Source: CAWUEZ02 sp963921355 (GTDB lineage Bacteria > Pseudomonadota > Alphaproteobacteria > Thalassobaculales > Thalassobaculaceae). Taken from it: a stretch of DNA of 64,000 bases. Both the position numbers and the translations under genes were made by a program. The DNA is taken from assembly GCA_963921355.3 (NCBI GenBank), contig OZ001190.1, positions 1,798,001-1,862,000 on the forward strand, given 5' to 3'. Positions 7,916 through 15,123 of the stretch are shown piece by piece. Numbering within the stretch: position 1 is the first letter of the stretch; each line of letters opens with the position of its first letter. The notes below the pieces were generated by a model. It worked only from the letters and a program-made list of their open reading frames with translations, was not told where the DNA came from and made no database searches.

Positions 7916-8932
7916 ATGAGCGATCAGGCCATCAACCGCGTTTTGATTACCGGCGGTGCAGGGTATGTCGGGTCGAGACTGACTCCCTTGCTGCTGGATG
8001 CCGGCTATGAGGTCGTCGTCTTCGACATCCAGTACTTCGGCGACCAGGGCTTGCCGCTCGATCATCCGAAGCTGGTTTCGGTCAAAGGCGATCTGCGCGA
8101 TACGGCGGCCTTCGCCAGCGCCGTTGAGACCTGCGACGCCGTCATCCATCTGGCGTGCATCTCGAACGACCCCTCCTTCGTGCTGGATCCCGGCCTTTCC
8201 AAGTCGATCAACTTCGACTGCTTCGAACCGATGGTCGTGGCCGCCAAGAAAGCCGGTGTGAAGCGCTTCATCTATGCGTCGACGAGTTCGGTCTACGGCG
8301 TTTCCGACGCGCCGGATGTCACCGAGGATCATCCGCTGGTCCCGCTGACGGACTACAACAAATACAAGGGACTGTGCGAGCCGCTGCTGTGGAAGCACAA
8401 CGACGATGACTTCGTCGCCGTGACCATCAGGCCGGCCACCGTATGCGGCTACGCCCTGCGCATGCGGCTCGACCTTTCGGTCAACATCTTGACGAACCAC
8501 GCCGTCAACACCGGCAAGATCACCGTTTTCGGCGGCACCCAGCTGCGTCCCAACATCCACATCGAGGACGTCTGCCGGTTGTATCTCGAACTGCTGAGCC
8601 ACCCGGCCGAGAAGATCAACGGCAAGACCTTCAATGCGGGCTACCAGAACATGTCGATCTCCGACATCGCCCGCGCCGTGAAGGACGTGGTCGAAGAGGA
8701 GATGCCGGACCGGGCGCCGATCGAAATCGTTACGACGCCGACGGACGACATCCGCTCCTATCATGTGAACTCTGACAAGATTCGCCGCGAGCTTGGCTTC
8801 GAACCTCGACTGTCCGTGGCCGACGCGGTGCGTGGGCTCGTGCAGGCCTTTCGCGACGGTAAACTGCCGGACTCGATGACCGACGACCGGTATTTCAACG
8901 TGAACACGATGCAGAAGCTGACCGCTGCGTGA
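7916..8932 (+). CDS. NAD-dependent epimerase/dehydratase (extended SDR)
   Basis: A 338-residue extended SDR acting on a nucleotide-sugar. The NAD loop ITGGAGYVGSRL lies at about residues 11-22. The catalytic region has STSSVYG and the Y-x3-K motif in DYNKYK. The C-terminal half has TIRPATVCG and HIEDVCRLYLELL, typical of sugar epimerases and reductases. The sequence TVCGYALRMRLDLSVNILTN resembles enzymes annotated as NDP-sugar epimerase/reductases of O-antigen loci. The true start is the ATG at 7916 with GGAGAG at 7904-7909; the open frame to 7844 is not coding. It is followed by two more epimerase-type genes with gaps under 80 bases. The exact reaction cannot be fixed from sequence. Confidence 0.8.
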   Translation: MSDQAINRVLITGGAGYVGSRLTPLLLDAGYEVVVFDIQYFGDQGLPLDHPKLVSVKGDLRDTAAFASAVETCDAVIHLACISNDPSFVLDPGLSKSINFDCFEPMVVAAKKAGVKRFIYASTSSVYGVSDAPDVTEDHPLVPLTDYNKYKGLCEPLLWKHNDDDFVAVTIRPATVCGYALRMRLDLSVNILTNHAVNTGKITVFGGTQLRPNIHIEDVCRLYLELLSHPAEKINGKTFNAGYQNMSISDIARAVKDVVEEEMPDRAPIEIVTTPTDDIRSYHVNSDKIRRELGFEPRLSVADAVRGLVQAFRDGKLPDSMTDDRYFNVNTMQKLTAA

Positions 8933-9008
8933 GCCGCAGCGTTCCGGCCGGTTGAGCGACAACCGGCGGCAGCGAAGACCGCGCGGACAAAGACGGACCA
9001 CACCGCCC

Positions 9009-10034
9009 ATGGCCGATCAACCCTATGCCATCGTTACCGGCGGCGCCGGCTTCATCGGCTCGCATGCTGTCGACCTGCTGCTTGCCAAAGGCTACCGGGT
9101 CCGGGTGATCGACAATCTCACCGGCGGTCGGGAGCTGAACCTGGCGCATCACGGTGACCGGACCGATCTGGTCGCCGACTTTCGCGATATTCGCGCCATC
9201 ACGGTCGATGATCCGGCCTTCGTCGGCGCCGATATCGTTCTGCACTTCGCCGGGATCGGTGACATCGTCCCGTCGATCGAACGGCCGCTCGAGTACATGT
9301 CCGTCAATGTCCAGGGAACCGTTTGCGTGCTCGAGGCAGCCCGTCACGCCGGGGTGCGCAAGGTGGTTTATGCGGCGTCGTCTTCCTGTTACGGCCTGGC
9401 CGACGTGCCGACGGCGGAGAGCAATCCGGTCCGCCCGCAATATCCCTATGCCCTGTCGAAGTATCAGGGAGAGCAGGCGGCGCTGCACTGGCACCAGGTC
9501 TACGGCCTGCCGGTGAACTCGATCCGCATCTTCAACGCCTATGGAACCCGGTCCCGGACATCGGGTGCCTACGGTGCCGTGTTCGGGGTCTTTCTGCGCC
9601 AGAAGATCGCCGGTGAACCGTTGACCGTCGTCGGCGATGGAACTCAGACCCGGGACTTCCTCTATGTCACCGACGTCGCGGCGGCCTTCGTTGCGGCGGC
9701 GGAGACCGACCGGGTAGGCGAAGTCTGGAATCTCGGCGCGGGCGATCCGCAGCCGGTGAACCGTCTGGTCGAACTGCTCGACAGCGACCATGTGAACATA
9801 CCGCGCAGGCCGGGTGAGCCGGACTGCACCTGGGCCGATATCTCGAAGATCACGCGCGATCTCGGGTGGGCCCCGACCGTGTCTTTCGAGGATGGCGTCG
9901 CCCGGATGCTCGAGCAGCTCGATTATTGGCGCGAAGCACCGCTCTGGACGCCGGACAGCATCGCCGACGCGACCAAGACCTGGTTCACCTATCTCGGTGA
10001 CCGCGACGGCTCCCAACCGCCGGCCGACCGATGA
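9009..10034 (+). CDS. NAD-dependent epimerase/dehydratase (UDP-glucose 4-epimerase-like)
   Basis: A 341-residue extended SDR. Visible motifs in order: VTGGAGFIGSHAVDLLLAKG near the start; the catalytic ASSSCYGLADVP; Y-x3-K within YPYALSKYQGE; RIFNAYGTRSR; and GDGTQTRDFLYVTDVAAAF. This set is typical of UDP-hexose and UDP-HexNAc 4-epimerases (GalE/WbpP relatives) and of related 4,6-dehydratases. It would provide an epimerised nucleotide-sugar to the glycosyltransferases of this locus. The start ATG at 9009 lies directly before the Rossmann strand; an alternative 19 codons upstream adds an arginine-rich stretch with no family match. It is followed by a third epimerase after 46 bases. Confidence 0.82.
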   Translation: MADQPYAIVTGGAGFIGSHAVDLLLAKGYRVRVIDNLTGGRELNLAHHGDRTDLVADFRDIRAITVDDPAFVGADIVLHFAGIGDIVPSIERPLEYMSVNVQGTVCVLEAARHAGVRKVVYAASSSCYGLADVPTAESNPVRPQYPYALSKYQGEQAALHWHQVYGLPVNSIRIFNAYGTRSRTSGAYGAVFGVFLRQKIAGEPLTVVGDGTQTRDFLYVTDVAAAFVAAAETDRVGEVWNLGAGDPQPVNRLVELLDSDHVNIPRRPGEPDCTWADISKITRDLGWAPTVSFEDGVARMLEQLDYWREAPLWTPDSIADATKTWFTYLGDRDGSQPPADR

Positions 10035-10080
10035 TCCGTCGCCGCCATGCTCCCGCCAATGACGGTCGGCGCTGAGTCCG

Positions 10081-10950
10081 ATGCGGGTTCTCGTTACCGG
10101 TGCGGCAGGCTTCTCCGGACGGACCATCGCGCGCCGCCTGCTGGCTGACGGTCACGAGGTGGTCGCTCACCACCGGGCCGCGCGTCTGCCCGACGACCTG
10201 ATGGCGGTGGAGGTCTGGCAGGCGGACCTGGCCGATGACCCGTCGGTCCCGGCAAGGCTCGATGCGATTGTCCATTGTGCGGCGGCCTCACCGGAGACGG
10301 GCGCGTCCGGACATGTCGCAACAGCCGACCTGATTCGCAGCAACGCGGTGGCGACAGCAAGGCTGGCGACCGCCGGGGCCGGTTGCGTCGTCTACCTGTC
10401 GAGCCTCTCGGTTCATGGGCGGATCACGGATGATCCGGTCACCCCCGCGACCCCGGTCGTCGATCCCGATCCCTACGGCGCCTCCAAGCGGCTCGGCGAG
10501 ATGGTTGTAGCCGAGACCGGGGTTCCAGCTCTGGCGCTTCGGCTGCCGGCTGTGATCGGTCCGGGTGCCGCCCGGAACTGGCCGGTGCAGGTGCTGAAGC
10601 GTTTGCGGGCGGGGCAGACCGTCAGCGTCTTCAACCCGGACAGCCCGTTCAACAATGTGGTTCATGTCGACGATCTGGCCGCTTTCGTGGCCCGTATTCT
10701 GCCAGCACCGCCCGCCGGGTTCTCGGCCTTGCCCCTGGCCAGCGCCGATCCGATCCCGGTGCGTGAGGCTGTTGCGGCGCTGGCACGTGCGGCTGGAACC
10801 ACCGCGCGGATTGAGGAACAGGCCGTCAGTCGTCATAGCTTCACCATCGACTGGTCGGTGGCGGGTGACCTGGGGTTTGCGCCGCGAGCGACCGAAACCG
10901 CCCTGCGCGACTATGCCGGCCAAGAGCTGGCCGGAGAGGAAGCCGAATGA
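10081..10950 (+). CDS. NAD-dependent epimerase/reductase (extended SDR)
   Basis: A 289-residue SDR with an N-terminal VTGAAGFSGRTIARRLLADG, catalytic YLSSLSVHGR, Y-x3-K in YGASKRLGEM and LRLPAVIGPG. It is shorter than the two preceding enzymes and resembles NDP-4-keto-sugar reductases or epimerases of polysaccharide loci, probably acting after the neighbouring dehydrogenase and epimerases. It starts with ATG at 10081. Its stop overlaps the ATG of the UDP-sugar dehydrogenase by four bases (ATGA), so the two are translationally coupled and likely work in one pathway. The reaction is inferred only at class level. Confidence 0.78.
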   Translation: MRVLVTGAAGFSGRTIARRLLADGHEVVAHHRAARLPDDLMAVEVWQADLADDPSVPARLDAIVHCAAASPETGASGHVATADLIRSNAVATARLATAGAGCVVYLSSLSVHGRITDDPVTPATPVVDPDPYGASKRLGEMVVAETGVPALALRLPAVIGPGAARNWPVQVLKRLRAGQTVSVFNPDSPFNNVVHVDDLAAFVARILPAPPAGFSALPLASADPIPVREAVAALARAAGTTARIEEQAVSRHSFTIDWSVAGDLGFAPRATETALRDYAGQELAGEEAE

Positions 10951-12233
10951 ACCGCCCCGATCCCATCGCCGTCCTGGGTCTCGGATATGTCGGATTGCCC
11001 CTTGCCCTGGCCTTCGCCCGGGCCGGAAGAGCGGTCATCGGCTTTGACGTCGACCGCTCACGGGTTGCCGATCTGGCCAGCGGGATCGACCGGCACGACC
11101 CAGATGGCGGGCGCCTCGATCTGCCGGCGGGTCTGGCTTTCACCGCCGACGCCGCGGACATGCGGGGGGCCAAGGCCTTCGTGATCGCTGTCCCGACACC
11201 GATCGACATGGACCGCCGTCCCGATCTGGCGCCCCTGCGCGCGGCTGCTCAGGCGGTGGGGACGGTGGTGCAACCGGGGGCGCTCGTGATTGTGGAGTCG
11301 ACGGTGCACCCGGGGGCGACCGAAGAGGTGGTTGCCCCGATCGTCGCCGAGGTCTCTGGCCTGCGGGCGGGAACGGACTTCAAGCTCGGCTACTCCCCCG
11401 AGCGGATCAATCCCGGCGATGCGGCCCATGGGCTCGGCGACGTGGTGAAGGTGGTGTCCGGCCAGGACCCCGAGACCCTGGAGCGCGTGGCCGAGCTCTA
11501 TGCCGATGTTGTCTCCGCCGGTGTCTATCGGGCGCCGTCGATCCAGGTGGCCGAAGCCTCGAAGATCACCGAGAACATCCAGCGCGACGTCAACATCGCG
11601 CTGATGAACGAACTGGCCCAGGTCTTCGACCGTCTCGGTTTGCGCAGCGAAGATGTCCTGGCGGCGGCCCGCACCAAGTGGAACTTCGCGCCGTACACGC
11701 CGGGACTGGTCGGTGGCCACTGCATCGGCGTCGACCCCTACTACCTGATCGCCAAGGCCGAGGCGCACGGCTACTACCCGGAACTGGTGCGCGCCGCCCG
11801 CCGGCTCAATGACACCATGGCTGAGCGGGTCGGCCAAAAGATCGTGATGCTGCTGGCAGCTGCCAGAACGGCGGTGTCGCTGGCACGCATCGGGGTCATG
11901 GGGGTCGCGTTCAAGGAGAACGTTTCCGATCCCCGGAACAGTCAGGTGCCGCCCATTGTGTCGGCCCTGCGGTCGCTGGGAGCCGAAGTGATCGTTTGCG
12001 ATCCCCTGGTTGATGCCGGCGCAGCCCGTGAGGTGCTGGGGCTCGATCTTGCGGATAGCGACCGGTTGCGCGATCTCGACGCGTTGATTCTGGCAAGCCC
12101 GCACACCGTGTTTCTCCGGGAGGGTGCTGACGGCCTCGCCGGTCGCCTGCGGTCGGGCGGATTGCTGGTCGACGTCCGGTCGGCGTTGGATCCCCACGCT
12201 CTGCCGGCGAAGTGCCGCTACTGGAGCCTCTGA
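10947..12233 (+). CDS. UDP-N-acetylhexosamine 6-dehydrogenase (WbpA/TviB/WecC type nucleotide-sugar dehydrogenase)
   Basis: A 428-residue enzyme of the UDP-glucose/GDP-mannose dehydrogenase family, with NAD-dependent four-electron oxidation of the C6 hydroxyl to a uronate. Seen: the Rossmann start AVLGLGYVGLPLALAFARAG; VIAVPTPID; VESTVHPGATEEV; YSPERINPGD; and the active-site cysteine in LVGGHCIGVDPYYL, the form found in the WbpA/TviB/WecC branch rather than in UDP-glucose dehydrogenases. The C-terminal domain includes GVAFKENVSDPRNSQ. The product would be a HexNAcA donor for the glycan made by this locus. It is coupled by an ATGA overlap to the preceding reductase and ends 8 bases from the convergent TadE-like gene. 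Confidence 0.88.
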   Translation: MNRPDPIAVLGLGYVGLPLALAFARAGRAVIGFDVDRSRVADLASGIDRHDPDGGRLDLPAGLAFTADAADMRGAKAFVIAVPTPIDMDRRPDLAPLRAAAQAVGTVVQPGALVIVESTVHPGATEEVVAPIVAEVSGLRAGTDFKLGYSPERINPGDAAHGLGDVVKVVSGQDPETLERVAELYADVVSAGVYRAPSIQVAEASKITENIQRDVNIALMNELAQVFDRLGLRSEDVLAAARTKWNFAPYTPGLVGGHCIGVDPYYLIAKAEAHGYYPELVRAARRLNDTMAERVGQKIVMLLAAARTAVSLARIGVMGVAFKENVSDPRNSQVPPIVSALRSLGAEVIVCDPLVDAGAAREVLGLDLADSDRLRDLDALILASPHTVFLREGADGLAGRLRSGGLLVDVRSALDPHALPAKCRYWSL

Positions 12234-12241
12234 CGTCCGGG

Positions 12242-12802
12242 TCAGCGTCTGTTCAGCCGGTCGAGCAGGCCGACGCGCGGCCGCATATAGGCCGACGCGT
12301 AGATGACATGGGGAGCCATCATCATTCTGAACACCGGCTCGTAGGAGAAGAACACCTCCGCCGAGATCAGGGACCGGCCGGCGCCCGACCGCAGTTGGAA
12401 GTCGACCGGCAGGCGCGGCGTATCATTCGGCGGCCGGCCGATACGACTGCGCGCCGTCAGGTTCCCACCACCGATTCGTTGCCAGCGAACCCGGGCCCCG
12501 TCTTCCAGGTCGTCCGACATGCCACTGACGATGACCACACCGGCATCCGTAAACCGCAACGGCGTTGCCACCAGGGGGACCGGCTCGAAGAACCGCGCGA
12601 AATCGTCCGCGAAAAGCTGCTCCTCACGGGTGACCGTGTTGACCACCGTCTCCGCGATGTTCTGCAGACGTTGCTGGGTGTACAGGTAGTGCCCGAGTTC
12701 CACGGTGGTCGCGGTCAACAGGGTCACGATCGCCAGGGCGAGCGCCGCTTCGATGGCGACGGCGCCGTCGTGCCTGCGCAGAAAACGGCGCAGCACCGAC
12801 AT
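12242..12802 (-). CDS. TadE-like pseudopilin (Tad/Flp pilus assembly)
   Basis: A 186-residue protein with the TadE signature: a short basic start MSVLRRFLRRHDGAVAIEAA followed by one hydrophobic helix (about residues 15-38), with the conserved glutamate inside it. The rest is a periplasmic domain with no clear family. TadE proteins are minor pseudopilins processed by the prepilin peptidase TadV and assembled at the inner membrane. The ATG at 12802 overlaps the stop of the upstream TadE-like gene by one base. It is the third gene of a TadG-TadE-TadE unit. The main secretion genes (rcpAC, tadABC) are not in the window. Confidence 0.72.
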   Translation of the reverse strand: MSVLRRFLRRHDGAVAIEAALALAIVTLLTATTVELGHYLYTQQRLQNIAETVVNTVTREEQLFADDFARFFEPVPLVATPLRFTDAGVVIVSGMSDDLEDGARVRWQRIGGGNLTARSRIGRPPNDTPRLPVDFQLRSGAGRSLISAEVFFSYEPVFRMMMAPHVIYASAYMRPRVGLLDRLNRR

Positions 12803-13380
12803 CAGAAATTCTCGTTCAGCACAGGAACCGAGGAGCGCAGGACCACTTCGCCGATCGTGCCGGAAATCAGCGGGGTCAACCCGGACCATCGATAGCTCAC
12901 CTGGTAGATCACAAGCTCACCCGATCCGCCCGGATCCTGGCGGGCCCCGTCGGTCTGATGGACCCCGTCGCCGTTTCGGTCGTCGAAGGCCTCGCCGCCA
13001 TCCAGGACGCCGTTCCGGTTTGCGTCGAAGTAGCTCTCGAAGGTCCCTACGTCGGCGGCGGACGGGTAGGCGAGGGTGTGGAATGCCAGGCGATCCGCAT
13101 CCAGCAGTCCTGCGGTCCTGGTCGTCACCGCCTGTTCGACCAGCGCGCGGCGATCGGCAAAGTCGCCCCCCGTGCCGGTCATTCCGATGCGCCCGGCGCG
13201 GTTGACCGCGCCGTCGATCATGCCCTGGGCGAGCAGCATGCCCGCGCCTTCCATCAGGACCAGCAGCAGGGTCAGCAAGGCGGTCCCGGTCAGCGCGAAT
13301 TCCACGGCGACCGACCCGTCCTGGTGGTGCGCGAGCCGCGCCAAGCGGCGCCGGGGAGACTTAGGCATCGGGAGCGTCAC
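12802..13380 (-). CDS. TadE-like pseudopilin with a calcium-loop-like insert
   Basis: A 192-residue TadE-like protein. A basic start is followed by DGSVAVEFALTGTALLTLLL and one transmembrane helix (about residues 24-50). The periplasmic part contains two adjacent acidic loops at residues 119-139, DANRNGVLDGGE and DDRNGDGV, that look like EF-hand or thrombospondin-type-3 calcium sites, which is unusual for TadE. GTG at 13380 overlaps the TadG stop as GTGA and has GAGG 8 bases upstream; an ATG four codons later is the alternative. Its role would be minor pseudopilin or pilus biogenesis at the envelope. Confidence 0.68.
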   Translation of the reverse strand: MTLPMPKSPRRRLARLAHHQDGSVAVEFALTGTALLTLLLVLMEGAGMLLAQGMIDGAVNRAGRIGMTGTGGDFADRRALVEQAVTTRTAGLLDADRLAFHTLAYPSAADVGTFESYFDANRNGVLDGGEAFDDRNGDGVHQTDGARQDPGGSGELVIYQVSYRWSGLTPLISGTIGEVVLRSSVPVLNENF

Positions 13381-14861
13381 TCGACCAGCCTCTGGGTCAC
13401 CAGTCGGGTGCCAATCGTCCGGAACGCGTTGACCAGGTCGTCGTTCGCCGGGGCGTGAAAGTAGTTCTCGAGAACGCTGGCGCAATCCTCGTACAGCGAC
13501 CGGGTGTCGCTGTCGGGCGTGCCGCCGAAAGTCATCGTGTAGAGGGTGATCCCGGCCCGCTTCATGTTCTCGCAGGTTCGCGTGAACCGGCGGTCGACCT
13601 CGTGGCGGGCGGCCCTCAGGGAGGTGTAGCCGAAGCGGTGTAACCGGCCATAGGCGCTGAAGTCGGATCCCTCCGGGCCGATACCGTCGTTTTCGTCATG
13701 ACCACGCCAGTCGTAGAGCTGGTTCTGACCGTCGGTCATGACAATGGCGATTTTCTGGATTGCCGGGTCGCCGTAGTCGACGGGCGTCGTCGACGCTGCG
13801 TCGTTGTTCCAGAGACCCCGCCAGGTAGGCGACAGCATCCGCCAGCCCCAGACCAGCCCGAGGTTGCCGAGGGTGCCGCAGCGGTGCCAGGGGAGCATCT
13901 CGCGGATCGCGGCTTCGATTGTCGGCCGGTCCGTTGTCAGGAAGGTGATCGCCGGGCCACAGCCGAGATTGGGTCCCCGGCCGCGGTTCTGGGCCGAGTT
14001 GCGTTCGTTGATGTAGCCGGTCGGGGGCAGCCAGACGTTGTCGACGTTTGAACGATACAGGTACGACGCGAAAGGCTCGGCGTCGGGATGCGTGTCGAGC
14101 TCGTCATGGGGCGCGCGCCGCGCTTCGACGCACCCTTTCCAGGTGGTGCCGGGAAACGGATCCGCCAGCGAATGCAAGGGGTCTGAGGAACGGATCCAGC
14201 CGGCGTGCTGGGGACCGATGTTGACGGTGGCGGTATAGGGCACCAGCCCCACCCAGAGCTCCTCATTGGACGAGCCCTCGGGCTTGATGATCCCAATCAG
14301 ATCCAGGGCGGCGTCCTTCATGGCATCGATCTTTCCGCCGCTGCGCATCGATCCGGTGTTGTCCATGACCAGGACGATTTCCGCCGACGGGATGGAGCGC
14401 TCGACCACGGCGCGCGCATTTACGGAGAGACTGTTGTGGCCAAGCAGACCCATGAAATAGGTCGGCACCGTCGCCCCGGCCGCCAGAGTCACCCGTGTGA
14501 GGTCGGCGGAAATCTCCAGGCTGACATAGTCGACCTCGGCACCGAGGTAGCCGTCCTGGAAGTTGAGCTCCACCATCTGTCGCGCTTCCTGCGACTGATC
14601 GGTGCCGTCGATCGAGGCTCCGGTAGACAGCGCCGCCGCGTCGACCGCTGACTGCAGGCGATCGTCGGCGAGATAGGCGATCGACCCGTCGACCGCGATC
14701 CCGGCAAATCCGATGGCGGGGATCATCGAGCCGGCAAGCATGATCATGGCGCCGCCGCCGGTATCCCGGAAGAACCGTCTCGCGGGCTTGCCGGGGACAT
14801 CGCCGCGGGTTCGGTTCCGAATTCCTGCGAACGCGACGGCCACCGTCTTCAACAGGGTCAT
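13377..14861 (-). CDS. TadG-like pilus-associated protein with VWA domain
   Basis: A 494-residue protein with a TadG-type N-terminus: GGGAMIMLAGSMIPAIGFAG, one membrane helix (about residues 36-60), then AYLADDRLQSAVDAAALSTG. From about residue 160 comes a von Willebrand factor A domain with the metal-binding MIDAS start VMDNTGSM (D167) and later VMTDGQN. The family is thought to anchor or sense Tad pili in the periplasm. Cysteine pairs in the VWA insert suggest disulphides. The start ATG at 14861 has GGAG 7 bases upstream. It is the first gene of a three-gene run with overlapping stops and starts. The 262-base gap on its 5' side is shared with the divergent histidine kinase. Confidence 0.8.
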   Translation of the reverse strand: MTLLKTVAVAFAGIRNRTRGDVPGKPARRFFRDTGGGAMIMLAGSMIPAIGFAGIAVDGSIAYLADDRLQSAVDAAALSTGASIDGTDQSQEARQMVELNFQDGYLGAEVDYVSLEISADLTRVTLAAGATVPTYFMGLLGHNSLSVNARAVVERSIPSAEIVLVMDNTGSMRSGGKIDAMKDAALDLIGIIKPEGSSNEELWVGLVPYTATVNIGPQHAGWIRSSDPLHSLADPFPGTTWKGCVEARRAPHDELDTHPDAEPFASYLYRSNVDNVWLPPTGYINERNSAQNRGRGPNLGCGPAITFLTTDRPTIEAAIREMLPWHRCGTLGNLGLVWGWRMLSPTWRGLWNNDAASTTPVDYGDPAIQKIAIVMTDGQNQLYDWRGHDENDGIGPEGSDFSAYGRLHRFGYTSLRAARHEVDRRFTRTCENMKRAGITLYTMTFGGTPDSDTRSLYEDCASVLENYFHAPANDDLVNAFRTIGTRLVTQRLVE

Positions 14862-15123
14862 GGCAGCGCTCCAATGGTTCTGCCCGACCACAGCTATGCA
14901 CCCCGAAACCACCTCGGCCAGCTTCTGTTTCGGCGGAAAGTTGAGGCTGATTTGCCCGAGAAACGCTGATGAAACTTGATAAAATCCCGCTCATCGTCCC
15001 GTTGTTACCGCAACAGTCGAGGGTAGGGCGGTAGTGCTATGATAGATTTAGATAATTCTAGTAAGGGCATAGCCTGCCGTTCGGTGTATCATTGAACCTC
15101 GTAGCGGTACGGATAGCGTTTAG

